Of a stretch of DNA of 64,000 nucleotides, positions 55,963 through 64,000 are shown one piece after another; position 1 is the stretch's first letter, and each line of letters opens with the position of its first letter. Position numbers and translations under genes: made by a program. Under the pieces are notes generated by a model. That model was not told where the DNA came from and did no database searches. It saw nothing but the letters and a program-made list of their open reading frames with translations. This DNA is from Chromatiaceae bacterium (lineage in GTDB: Bacteria > Pseudomonadota > Gammaproteobacteria > Chromatiales > Chromatiaceae), in assembly GCA_016714645.1 (NCBI GenBank), contig JADKCI010000004.1, positions 248,001 to 312,000 on the forward strand, given 5' to 3'.

Positions 55963-56802
55963 TCAGTCGGTGGAGGCGGGTACCGGTGGCGCCTCTTCCG
56001 ATGCACCCCATGATTTCGTGCGACTTTGGCTGGGTTGGCCATCTGGCCAGGCTAGGCGTTTCAGTGTCACCGCCACGGCAAAAAGTCCGGCGGTGGCCGT
56101 GAGGTGGGTGGCGGAACCAAGCCCGCCGCAGTTGAGATGGGATGGCTGGCCTGCAATCCCGCAGGAAGGGACCCCGTCCGGCGACAGGATACTGTCCTCC
56201 ATGGAATAGATGGCGGGCACGGCAAAGCGCCGCTTCGGGTTGAGCGGAAAGCCGAAGCGCTGCCGTAACTCCTTGCGGGTCCGCGAGAGCAGGCTATCCT
56301 TTTCGGTGCGACTCAAATCGGCGATGCCAAGGCGGGTGGGATCGACCTTACCCCCCATCCCCCCCACGGTCACCACGAACTGCTTGCGACGGCGACAGCC
56401 GGAAATGATCAGGGCCTTCTCGCGGTAGTGGTCGATACAATCGATGACAGCGTCGAATCCACTGTCCAGCAGGCTGTCCAGGTTGGCGGTATGGACGAAA
56501 TCATCGACCAAATGGATCTGGGTGGCGGGATTGATGTCCGTCACCCGCTCGGCCAGGACCTGAATCTTGGCGCGGCCCAGGGTCGAACTCAGGGCCGGGA
56601 GTTGGCGGTTGATGTTGGACTCGGCGATATGGTCCATATCGACCAGGGTCAGGCGACCCAGGGCACTCCGCGCGAGGGCCTCCACCACCCAGGAGCCGAC
56701 ACCGCCGACCCCAATGACGGCGACGTGGGCCAGCCGCAGCCGCTCCAGCCCGGCGCGGCCATACAGGGCCGCGATGCCGCCGAAGCGGCGTTCCGCGTCC
56801 AT
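55963..56802 (-). CDS. tcdA: tRNA threonylcarbamoyladenosine dehydratase TcdA
   Basis: 279-residue ThiF/E1-like enzyme that cyclises t6A37 of tRNA into ct6A. The nucleotide-binding motif is VIGVGGVGSWVVEALARSAL, the ATP-contacting segment LVDMDHIAESNINRQLPAL, and the catalytic-region DCIDHYREKALIISGCRRRK. AGGAGG lies 7 bp before ATG 56802. It sits between cbbM and cbbQ on the opposite strand, interrupting what is commonly a cbbM-cbbQ-cbbO arrangement. Its last 30 or so residues are divergent from relatives. Confidence 0.93.
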   Translation of the reverse strand: MDAERRFGGIAALYGRAGLERLRLAHVAVIGVGGVGSWVVEALARSALGRLTLVDMDHIAESNINRQLPALSSTLGRAKIQVLAERVTDINPATQIHLVDDFVHTANLDSLLDSGFDAVIDCIDHYREKALIISGCRRRKQFVVTVGGMGGKVDPTRLGIADLSRTEKDSLLSRTRKELRQRFGFPLNPKRRFAVPAIYSMEDSILSPDGVPSCGIAGQPSHLNCGGLGSATHLTATAGLFAVAVTLKRLAWPDGQPSQSRTKSWGASEEAPPVPASTD

Positions 56803-56919
56803 CACGCCGCCTCCTGGCGAGCAGAGGGGGGACGCCCCTGGCCCAGGGGACTAGAATGCCGCCAATCCCGCTCGCCAGGCCGCCGGGCCCGCGGTATAAA
56901 ATTACCAGGAGAAGTCACA

Positions 56920-57729
56920 GTGCCGAATACCATCACTCAATACAAAGTCACCCGAGAGCCCTATTACAACCCCCAGGGTGACGAGATCATCCTCTTTGAG
57001 GCGGCCTACGCCGAGCGCCTGCCGGTCATGATCAAGGGACCGACCGGCTGTGGCAAGTCCCGCTTTGTCGAACACATGGCCTGGCGTCTGGGCAAGCCCC
57101 TCATCTCGGTCGCCTGCAACGAGGACATGACGGCCTCCGACCTGGTGGGCCGCTATCTGCTCGACGCCCAGGGTACCCGCTGGGTGGATGGCCCCCTGAC
57201 CACGGCGGCCCGCATCGGCGCCATCTGCTACCTGGACGAGATCGTCGAGGCCCGTCAGGACACCACGGTCGTCATCCATCCCCTCACCGACCATCGCCGC
57301 AATCTGCCCCTCGACAAGAAGGGGGAGCTGGTCCAGGCGCACCAGGACTTCCAGCTCGTCATCTCCTACAACCCCGGCTACCAGAGCCTGATGAAGGATC
57401 TCAAACAATCCACCAAGCAGCGCTTCGCCGCCATGGATTTCGATTATGCCCCGGAGGCGCTGGAGGTCGAGATCGTCCGCAAGGAGACGGGCATGGACCA
57501 GGACATCGCCGCCAAGCTGGTCAAGATCGGCATCGCAGCGCGCCATCTCAAGGGTCATGGCCTGGACGAAGGCATTTCCACCCGCCTGTTGGTCTATGCC
57601 GGCCAGCTCATCCGTCGCGGCATCGCCCCCGGGCCTGCCTGTCGCATGGCCATGGTGCGTCCCATCACCGATGACGCGGACATCCGGGCCACGCTCGACC
57701 ACGCCATCGACGCCATCTTCGGGGCCTGA
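56920..57729 (+). CDS. cbbQ: CbbQ, AAA+ ATPase of the RuBisCO activase
   Basis: 269-residue MoxR-type AAA+ protein that, with CbbO, remodels inhibited RuBisCO. Walker A is IKGPTGCGKSRFVEHMAW, Walker B ICYLDEIVEARQD, and the sensor region VISYNPGYQSLMKDLKQSTK. The C-terminal RRGIAPGPACRMAMVRPITD is typical of CbbQ/NorQ. Start is GTG 56920 with AGGAG 9 bp upstream, giving MPNTITQYKVTREPYY. cbbO follows 64 bp later. Confidence 0.95.
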   Translation: MPNTITQYKVTREPYYNPQGDEIILFEAAYAERLPVMIKGPTGCGKSRFVEHMAWRLGKPLISVACNEDMTASDLVGRYLLDAQGTRWVDGPLTTAARIGAICYLDEIVEARQDTTVVIHPLTDHRRNLPLDKKGELVQAHQDFQLVISYNPGYQSLMKDLKQSTKQRFAAMDFDYAPEALEVEIVRKETGMDQDIAAKLVKIGIAARHLKGHGLDEGISTRLLVYAGQLIRRGIAPGPACRMAMVRPITDDADIRATLDHAIDAIFGA

Positions 57730-57793
57730 TCCCGCGCGATCTGGGCAAGGACTTCGGCAAGCACGACCCTAGGCGGCACTCCGGGACATCCTC

Positions 57794-60046
57794 ATGGCCA
57801 ATAACGACGACCCGCTCAAGCGTTACCGCGAGCGCCTGACCTGTAACTTCCCCCAACTGGAGCAGGTCTTCCCCGATTGCATGGTGGATGCGGCCCAACG
57901 CCTGACCCCCGCGGGCATCGAGGCCTACCTCGCCGGGGCCTCCCTGGTCTGCATGATCGGGCGCGGCTTCGAGCCCGTGCTGGTCTATCTGGAGGAGATG
58001 CCCCGGGTCGCCGCCCAACTGGGGGAGGGCAGCCTGGAACTGGTCTCCCAGACCGTCTGGAAGCTGTCCCGCACCCCCAACGGCAAGGCCATCCTGCCCT
58101 TCCTGCAGACCATCGCCGAGGCGGCGCGGCGCTTTGGTAGCCTGGAGCTGCTGGAGCGCTACATTGGCCTCATCCTGGATCTGATGGCCAGGACCACGGG
58201 CTCCATCCACGGCTTCCACACCACCATCCCCAGCCCCGGCCTCCCGGATATGCTGGAACAGATGCCCCAACTGCTGCGCCATCTCAGCGTTCGAGGCCTG
58301 GGCAACTGGATGGATTACGGCATTCGCAATTACGGCAAGCACCCGGAGCGCCAAAAGGAGTATTTCAGCCTCCAGTCCGCCGACAGCCGCGCCATCCTCC
58401 AGCGCGAGCGCCACGGCACCCTCTTCGCCGACAAGGAGCGTCAGCTCGACCTCTATCTTATGGCCCTCTGGGATCTCAAGGAACATCTGGTGCCCTACTC
58501 GGAGGGCTGGGAAGACCAGAGCAAGCCCTTACCCTATTGTGATGACTTGGGCATCCGCATCCCGGATGTTTACGACGATCGGAATGGGGTGCGGGGGATC
58601 GACCGCTATCGGGCCACCCTGGCCCACCTGGCGGCCCACAAGCGGTGGAGCGGCCAGGCCGTGGCCGACAACTTCAGCCCCTTCCAGCGCATCGCCATCG
58701 AGCTGTTCGAAGACTGCCGGGTCGAGCAATTGGCCATGCGCCTCTACCCCGGGTTGCGCCACCTCTGGCTGGCCCTGCATCCCAACCCCGGGGAGGACGA
58801 CTGCGACCCCGCCAAGGAATCCTGCATTCGCCATCGCCTGGTCCTGCTCTCCCGCGCCATCCTAGATCCTGGCCATGGCTATCGTAATCCCGATATCCTG
58901 GCGTTCGTCGAGCGCTTTCGAGGTCTCCTGGCCCAGGGCGAATCCAGCAACCAGGACATGGTCGATCTCGGGCTCGCCTTCATCGCCCGCACCCGTCGCC
59001 AGCAGGACCAGATGGCGCGGGTCTATTTTCGCGACACGGAGGTGGACTACCGGGACGACAACCGCCACCTCTGGCGTTTCATCGAGGAGGGTGATGAGGA
59101 AGAGACCGCCCCGGACCGCCGGCCCCAGCAGCAGGCCGAGGAACTTCAGGGCCTGCCGCCGCGCCACTATCCCGAGTGGGACTATCAGTCCCAGACCTAC
59201 CGCCCGGACTGGGTCAGCCTCTACGAGAGCCTGCACCCCAGGGGTGATGCCGGCGCCATCGACCGGCTGCTCGCCAAGCACGCCGCCCTGGCCAAGCGAC
59301 TGAAGCAGATCCTCGATCTCCTCAAGCCCCAGCATCAGGTGCGGGTGCGCTACCAGGAAGAGGGCAGCGAACTGGACCTGGACATCGCCATCCGCTCCCT
59401 CATCGACTTCCGGTGCGGCTTCACCCCGGACCCGCGCATCAACATGAGCCATCGCCATGATGACCGCGACATCGCCGTCATGCTGCTGCTGGACCTGTCG
59501 GAATCCCTCAGCGAGACCCCCGCCGGCGCGAGCCAGACCATCCTCGAACTCAGCCAGGAGGCCGTCGCTCTGCTCGGCTGGTCCGTTGACCACCTGGGGG
59601 ACGAGTTCGCCATCGCCGGCTTCTCCTCCAACACCCGCCATGAGGTGCGCTATCAGCACATCAAGGGCTATGGCGAGTCCTGGGACGATCGCGTCAAGGG
59701 CCGCCTCGCCGCCCTGGAGGCGCGCTGGTCCACCCGCATGGGGGCCGCCCTGCGCCATGCCGCTCACTACCTCGCGGCCCGCCCCGCCGAGAAGAAGCTG
59801 CTGCTCATCCTCACCGATGGCAAGCCTTCCGATATCGACGTCGAGGACGAACGCCATCTGATCGAGGACGCGCGCAAGGCCGTGCAGGAGATCAAACAGC
59901 AGGGCATCTACCCCTATTGCATCAACCTGGACGCCGGCGCCGACGACTATGTCCGCGACATCTTCGGCAAGCAATATAGCGTCATCGACCGGGTCGAACG
60001 CCTGCCCGAAAGGCTGCCTCAGCTCTTTTTGGCCTTGACGGGGTGA
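57794..60046 (+). CDS. cbbO: CbbO, VWA-domain adaptor of the RuBisCO activase
   Basis: 750-residue protein. The C-terminal von Willebrand A domain (about 555-750) carries the MIDAS motif LLLDLSESLSE (DxSxS) and ILTDGKPSDIDVEDERHL. The large N-terminal part is family-specific (SVRGLGNWMDYGIRNYGKH, then FSPFQRIAIELFEDCRVEQL). It tethers CbbQ to RuBisCO; the form II enzyme nearby is the probable client. It begins 64 bp after cbbQ. Length is close to other CbbO proteins. Confidence 0.95.
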   Translation: MANNDDPLKRYRERLTCNFPQLEQVFPDCMVDAAQRLTPAGIEAYLAGASLVCMIGRGFEPVLVYLEEMPRVAAQLGEGSLELVSQTVWKLSRTPNGKAILPFLQTIAEAARRFGSLELLERYIGLILDLMARTTGSIHGFHTTIPSPGLPDMLEQMPQLLRHLSVRGLGNWMDYGIRNYGKHPERQKEYFSLQSADSRAILQRERHGTLFADKERQLDLYLMALWDLKEHLVPYSEGWEDQSKPLPYCDDLGIRIPDVYDDRNGVRGIDRYRATLAHLAAHKRWSGQAVADNFSPFQRIAIELFEDCRVEQLAMRLYPGLRHLWLALHPNPGEDDCDPAKESCIRHRLVLLSRAILDPGHGYRNPDILAFVERFRGLLAQGESSNQDMVDLGLAFIARTRRQQDQMARVYFRDTEVDYRDDNRHLWRFIEEGDEEETAPDRRPQQQAEELQGLPPRHYPEWDYQSQTYRPDWVSLYESLHPRGDAGAIDRLLAKHAALAKRLKQILDLLKPQHQVRVRYQEEGSELDLDIAIRSLIDFRCGFTPDPRINMSHRHDDRDIAVMLLLDLSESLSETPAGASQTILELSQEAVALLGWSVDHLGDEFAIAGFSSNTRHEVRYQHIKGYGESWDDRVKGRLAALEARWSTRMGAALRHAAHYLAARPAEKKLLLILTDGKPSDIDVEDERHLIEDARKAVQEIKQQGIYPYCINLDAGADDYVRDIFGKQYSVIDRVERLPERLPQLFLALTG

Positions 60047-60162
60047 GGCGTGGCTTAGGGGGGTAGGGGCTAACAGGGAGGCCAAGCGGTTGTGTTCCCC
60101 ATCCTGGCTCCCCTACAATCCCGCGTGGCTTTTCCAATCAAACAACCGCGGTATCAGGAGGC

Positions 60163-61248
60163 ATGATGGAGCGTCGTTCATTTTTGCAGGGCGCCGGCAT
60201 GGCAGGCATTCTGGCTTCCGGCATCGCCCCGGCCTTCGTCCGGGCCCAGGAGCCCATCCGCTGGCGCCTGGCGTCCAGCTTCCCGAAATCGCTGGACACC
60301 GTCTATGGCGCCAGCGAGTCCTTCGCCCAGTATGTCGCCGATGCAACCGGCGGGAATTTCCAGATCTCGGTGCACCCCGCGGGTGAAATCGTCCCCGCCT
60401 TCGGCGTGGTGGACGCCATCCAGCAGGGCACGGTCGAGTGCGCCCACACCGCGCCTTACTACTTCTTTGGCAAGGACGAGACCTTCGCCCTGGATTGCTC
60501 GGTGCCCTTCGGCATGACCTCCCGCCCCATGACCGCCTGGATGTATGACGGTAATGGTATGAAGCTGCTGCGCGACTTCTATGCCCGTTACAACATCGTC
60601 AACTTCCCCTGTGGCAATACCGGCGCCCAGATGGGTGGCTGGTACCGCAAGGAAATCAAGTCGGTCAAGGACCTGGATGGCATGAAGATGCGCATCTCCG
60701 CCTTCGCCGGGCGCGTCCTGGCCAAGGTGGGCGTGGTGGCCCAGACCCTGCCGGCCGGCGAGATCTATCAGGCCCTGGAGAAGGGCACCATCGACGCATC
60801 CGAGTGGATAGGTCCCTACGATGATCTGAAGTTGGGCCTGCATCGGGTGGCGCCCTACTACTACTACCCGGCCTGGTGGGAAGGCAGCACCCAGTTCTCG
60901 GTTTATATCAACACCGAAAAGTGGCAGAGCCTATCCAAGGACTATCAGGCCATCGTCGCCGCGGCCGCCTCCGCCGCCCATGTCCAGTGCCAGGCGCGCT
61001 ACGACGCCCGCAACCCGGGTGCCCTGAAGCAACTGGTCGCCGAGGGCGCCAAGCTGAGCCGCTTCCCCAAGGAGGTCATGGACGCCGCCTTCAAGGCCGC
61101 CCAGGAGGTCTATAAGGAACTGGACGAGAAGAACGCGAACTGGAAGAAGATCTATCCCGACTACAGCAGCTTTCTGGCCCAGCAAATGCAGTGGCAGTCG
61201 GTGGCCGAGGCCAACTACACCCAGTACCTCGCCGCGCAGAAGCTCTAG
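60163..61248 (+). CDS. TRAP transporter solute-binding protein DctP
   Basis: 361-residue periplasmic substrate binder. The start MERRSFLQGAGMAGILASGI carries a twin-arginine-like motif, followed by AFVRAQEPIRW. Typical DctP elements are GTVECAHTAPYYFFGKDETF, RISAFAGRVLAKVG and TIDASEWIGPYDDLKLGLHR. The resemblance to TakP-like 2-oxoacid binders is fair, so the substrate may be a keto acid (inference). GGAGG lies just before the start codon. It starts the three-gene TRAP operon. Confidence 0.92.
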   Translation: MMERRSFLQGAGMAGILASGIAPAFVRAQEPIRWRLASSFPKSLDTVYGASESFAQYVADATGGNFQISVHPAGEIVPAFGVVDAIQQGTVECAHTAPYYFFGKDETFALDCSVPFGMTSRPMTAWMYDGNGMKLLRDFYARYNIVNFPCGNTGAQMGGWYRKEIKSVKDLDGMKMRISAFAGRVLAKVGVVAQTLPAGEIYQALEKGTIDASEWIGPYDDLKLGLHRVAPYYYYPAWWEGSTQFSVYINTEKWQSLSKDYQAIVAAAASAAHVQCQARYDARNPGALKQLVAEGAKLSRFPKEVMDAAFKAAQEVYKELDEKNANWKKIYPDYSSFLAQQMQWQSVAEANYTQYLAAQKL

Positions 61249-61384
61249 GCCCCGGCCCGGTGATCCGGCGCGCGACCCGCGGGTTACCGGTTCCCTCACC
61301 CCTTGTTGATCGCGGAGGCCCAACGACGAGCGCCACCCCACTGGCCTCGGCGTTTTGCCATCCCTATGGTCTCGGGCCATCTCC

Positions 61385-61993
61385 ATGAAGATCCTTCTCC
61401 GCCTGTCTCGGGTCATCGACGGCATCAGTGGCCTCCTGGGCAAGCTGATCCCCTGGCTGGTGCTGGCCGCCGTCCTCATCAGCGCCTCTAACGCCGTGGC
61501 CCGCAAGGCCTTCAATCTCAGCTCCAACGCCTTCCTCGAGATTCAGTGGTACCTCTTTGCCGCCGTCTTCCTGCTCGGCGCCGGCTACGCCTTCCTGGTG
61601 AATGCCCATGTCCGCATCGACGTCCTGGCGGGCAAGCTGACGCCGCCAACGCGCAACATGATCGATATCGTCGGCATCCTGGTCTTTCTCCTGCCCTTGT
61701 GTGGCTTCATGATCCACCTCTCCTGGCCCTATGTCTGGCAGGCCTTCACCTCGGGGGAGATCTCGCAAAATTACGGTGGCCTCATCCGCTGGCCCGCCTA
61801 CGCCCTGGTGCCCATCGGATTTGGCTTCCTGGGTCTGCAGGCCCTGTCGGAACTCATCAAGCGCCTGGCCTTCCTGAGCGGGCAGGGGCCCAATCCCCTG
61901 GCGGTGGGTAGCACCGACGAGGAGATCATCGAGCAGGGGCATCGGGTCGATGCCACCGCCGCTAGCCGCACCGCTGGAGGCATCACGAAATGA
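61385..61993 (+). CDS. TRAP transporter small permease (DctQ)
   Basis: 202-residue small membrane subunit with four transmembrane helices: LIPWLVLAAVLISASNAVAR, FLEIQWYLFAAVFLLGAGYA, MIDIVGILVFLLPLCGFMIH and PAYALVPIGFGFLGLQALSE. It lies between dctP and dctM and overlaps the latter by 4 bp. ATG 61385 is chosen because it opens MKILLRLSRVIDGISGLLGK. It works with the large permease and a binding protein in secondary import driven by a Na+ gradient. Confidence 0.9.
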   Translation: MKILLRLSRVIDGISGLLGKLIPWLVLAAVLISASNAVARKAFNLSSNAFLEIQWYLFAAVFLLGAGYAFLVNAHVRIDVLAGKLTPPTRNMIDIVGILVFLLPLCGFMIHLSWPYVWQAFTSGEISQNYGGLIRWPAYALVPIGFGFLGLQALSELIKRLAFLSGQGPNPLAVGSTDEEIIEQGHRVDATAASRTAGGITK

Positions 61994-63783
61994 TCGCACT
62001 CCTCACCGCCCACATCCCCGAACTCATGTTCGCCTCTCTGCTGCTCTTTTTGCTCACCGGTTTTCCGGTGGCCTTCTCCCTGGCCGCCGTGGGCATGACC
62101 TGGGGCTTCATCGGCATGGAGCTGGGCCTGCTGCCGCCGATTCTCTTCCAGGCCTTGCCCCTGAGGGTCTTTGGCATCATGCAGAACGAGACCCTGCTGG
62201 CCATTCCCTTCTTCACCCTCATGGGCCTGATCCTGGAACGGAGCGGCATGGCGGAGGACCTCCTCGACACCGTCGGCCAGGTCTTTGGGCCCATCCGCGG
62301 CGGCGTGGCCCTGGCGGTGATTCTCGTCGGGGCCTTGCTGGCCGCGACCACCGGCGTGGTGGCGGCCTCGGTCATCTCCATGGGTCTCATCTCCCTGCCG
62401 ATCATGCTGCGCTATGGTTACAGCCCGGCGATCGCCTCCGGCACCATCACCGCCTCGGGAACCCTGGCGCAGATCATCCCGCCCTCCCTGGTGCTGATCG
62501 TCATGGCCGACCAGCTCGGCCGTAGCGTTGGCGACCTCTACATGGGCGCCTTCATCCCGGCCTTCAGTCTGGTGGGGCTCTTTGCGCTCTTCATCATCCT
62601 CCTGGCCATCTTCAAGCCGAGCCTGGTGCCGGCCCTGCCCCCCGAGGCGCGCACCTACCAGGAGCCCAACGGCCGCTCCGGCCTGCGCTCCCTGGCGATC
62701 TTTACGCTGATCATCGTCGCCCTCGCCGTGGCCTTTGGACTCCATTACGGCGAGATCCTGACGGCTATCGAGGGCACCCTGGTCAAGCCGGCCCTGGACG
62801 AGACCATCGTCGTGGGCCTTACTGGCGGCACCCTGCTGGCTTGGGTCGGCGCTGTCATCAACCAGGGGCTGCACCTGGGCCTGCTGTCGCGCATCACCGA
62901 GCGCGTCACCTTCGTCCTGATCCCGCCCCTCATCCTCATCTTCCTGGTGCTCGGCACCATCTTCCTGGGCGTGGCAACCCCCACCGAGGGCGGCGCCATG
63001 GGGGCCGTCGGCGGCCTGATCCTGGCCATGGCCCGCGGCAAGCTGAGCTGGAGCCTGTTCCGGCAGTCCCTCGACTCCACCGCCCGGCTCTCGGCCTTCG
63101 TGCTCTTCATCCTCATCGGCTCGACCATCTTCAGCTTCACCTTTACCGCAGTCGATGGCCAACTCTGGGTCGAGCATCTCTTCGACAAGCTGCCAGGGGG
63201 CGAGATCGGCTTCCTGGTGTTCGTCAACTTCGTCATCTTCATCCTGGGCTTCTTCATCGACTACTTCGAGATCGCCTTCATCCTGGTGCCCCTGCTGGCG
63301 CCGGTGGCGGACAAGATGGGCATCGATCTGGTGTGGTTCGGCGTCCTGCTGGCGATGAACCTCCAGACCTCCTTCCTGACGCCGCCCTTCGGCTTCTCCC
63401 TCTTTTTCCTGCGCAGCGTGGCCCCGGCGCAGGCTTATATCGACCGCATTACTCACCGGCGCGTCGAGGGCGTCAAGACCCTGGATATCTACCGGGGCTC
63501 GATCCCCTTCGTCATCATCCAGATCGCCATGGTCGCCACCCTGGTCGCCTTTCCCGGACTGGTCACTAATGCCCTGCACAAGGGTGTCCAGGTCGATCTG
63601 GATACCGTAAATATCGAGGTGCAGAGCGGCGGCGGAGATTGGGGGCAGGGCGGAAATAATTGGGGCAACGAGGCGCCCAGCGAGGGTGGCGATGCTGGTG
63701 AAAATCCCCCACGGGGTGATACGGAGGAGTCCAGAGCCGATCCCCCCAACCCCGACTGGGGCAATCCCCGGAGTGGCTGGTAA
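61990..63783 (+). CDS. TRAP transporter large permease (DctM) with unusual hydrophilic tail
   Basis: 597-residue large membrane subunit of the DctM/TRAP-T family, with repeated hydrophobic segments including LLAATTGVVAASVISMGLIS and the SGTLAQIIPPSLVLI-like region. The C-terminal half contains GTIFLGVATPTEGGAMGAVG and the ending DLVWFGVLLAMNLQTSFLTP. A large insert near residue 210-290 and a Gly/Asn/Trp-rich tail (GGGDWGQGGNNWGNE, then NPPRGDTEESRADPPNPDW) are unlike most DctM proteins. Confidence 0.92.
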   Translation: MIALLTAHIPELMFASLLLFLLTGFPVAFSLAAVGMTWGFIGMELGLLPPILFQALPLRVFGIMQNETLLAIPFFTLMGLILERSGMAEDLLDTVGQVFGPIRGGVALAVILVGALLAATTGVVAASVISMGLISLPIMLRYGYSPAIASGTITASGTLAQIIPPSLVLIVMADQLGRSVGDLYMGAFIPAFSLVGLFALFIILLAIFKPSLVPALPPEARTYQEPNGRSGLRSLAIFTLIIVALAVAFGLHYGEILTAIEGTLVKPALDETIVVGLTGGTLLAWVGAVINQGLHLGLLSRITERVTFVLIPPLILIFLVLGTIFLGVATPTEGGAMGAVGGLILAMARGKLSWSLFRQSLDSTARLSAFVLFILIGSTIFSFTFTAVDGQLWVEHLFDKLPGGEIGFLVFVNFVIFILGFFIDYFEIAFILVPLLAPVADKMGIDLVWFGVLLAMNLQTSFLTPPFGFSLFFLRSVAPAQAYIDRITHRRVEGVKTLDIYRGSIPFVIIQIAMVATLVAFPGLVTNALHKGVQVDLDTVNIEVQSGGGDWGQGGNNWGNEAPSEGGDAGENPPRGDTEESRADPPNPDWGNPRSGW

Positions 63784-63814
63784 CCCCCCACGTGGGGTGG
63801 ACCGGAGCATTTCG

Positions 63815-63834
63815 CGCGCGCCCTCGGGCGCGCG
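63815..63834 (+). terminator. GC hairpin after the TRAP operon
   Basis: CGCGCGCC and GGCGCGCG form an 8-bp stem around a CTCG loop, followed by TTGG rather than a clear T-run. Probably a terminator or stabilising hairpin; strength uncertain. Confidence 0.45.
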
Positions 63835-63934
63835 TTGGCTGATGGCCCACGCATTCTTTGCTCTATACTAGAACTTACCCGCCCGGATCCTGGCTGTACT
63901 CGGCGGCTTCCACCGTTGAACTCGAGGAGGCCCG

Positions 63935-64000
63935 ATGCGCCGTTCTAATCTGATCCGACAGCGCCTGACCGCGCTGGCCTTTTTAGGCGCCTTCGTCTTC
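63935..64000 (+). CDS. Partial gene running off the right edge, signal-peptide-like start
   Basis: GAGGAGG precedes ATG 63935, giving MRRSNLIRQRLTALAFLGAF in the remaining 22 codons. The sequence is basic then hydrophobic, compatible with a signal peptide. TATACT at 63864-63869 may be a -10 box. Too short to identify. Confidence 0.55.
   Translation, partial: MRRSNLIRQRLTALAFLGAFVF

Noticed and set aside
61798..63810. 670-residue minus-strand reading frame opposite dctM
   Set aside because: It mirrors the well-supported TRAP permease; it is highly charged, low in complexity and lacks any known domain.

Overview
The window looks like chromosomal DNA of a sulfur-oxidising, CO2-fixing gammaproteobacterium, most likely a purple sulfur bacterium (Chromatiaceae). 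This is inference: no 16S gene or photosynthesis gene is present. The supporting signs are high GC content, an rhd-tusA-dsrE2 sulfur-relay cluster, form II RuBisCO (cbbM) with its CbbQ/CbbO activase, class I fructose-bisphosphatase, and gammaproteobacterial gene orders such as dapA-bamC.

Left part (1-8.7 kb): the 5' part of cysG (minus strand), then rhd-tusA-dsrE2, a LysR regulator, a small unknown gene, an AI-2E/PerM-type membrane protein, a DegS/HtrA-type protease, an FmdB-like small protein, moaA and fbp.

Accessory region 1 (8.7-13.6 kb), between fbp and a PIN-PhoH gene, reads as a decayed chromosomal integron. At its right end is an internally deleted integron-integrase relic on the plus strand. 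To its left lies an array read on the minus strand with attC-like sites at 11423-11485, 9380-9476 and (weaker) 8737-8807. Cassette 1 carries an AT-rich graspetide-type (omega-ester RiPP) pair: an MvdD-like ATP-grasp ligase and a 69-residue precursor. Cassette 2 has been overrun by an IS91-type element made of a tyrosine recombinase and a transposase, both broken. Cassette 3 carries a DUF4160/DUF2442 pair. A set of GTTTAT-plus-hairpin repeats sits between the integrase relic and cassette 1. The graspetide cassette is the strongest candidate for something undescribed.

Housekeeping block (13.6-28.1 kb): PIN-PhoH, Bcp peroxiredoxin and GcvR on the minus strand; dapA, bamC, an MBL-fold hydrolase and cysM on the plus strand; a large L,D-transpeptidase; a complete AmmeMemoRadiSam locus (amrB-amrA divergent from amrS); a YihY-type membrane protein; rdgC; and a nucleotide-sugar epimerase.

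Accessory region 2 (28.1-31.9 kb): an attC-like site, an SRPBCC gene, a broken VIT/CCC1 iron-transporter gene, a broken IS1380-family element with 20-bp terminal inverted repeats, the N-terminal half of a second integron integrase, and an EncFtn-like ferritin with no encapsulin-targeting tail. It has the same orientation as region 1.

Right part (32-64 kb): an M1 metallopeptidase; a secreted protein divergent from a CHASE2-adenylate cyclase, followed by a cyclic-nucleotide-binding MscS channel (a plausible cAMP signalling pair); a ChaN-PDZ protein; the argD-argF-SH3 protein group; oxyR; glycerate kinase; recQ; a two-gene signalling operon (hybrid kinase plus GGDEF/EAL response regulator); cbbM, tcdA, cbbQ and cbbO; and a TRAP transporter (dctP-dctQ-dctM). 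A final partial gene runs off the right edge.

No tRNA, rRNA or CRISPR array was seen. All family assignments come from reading motifs; no searches were run.
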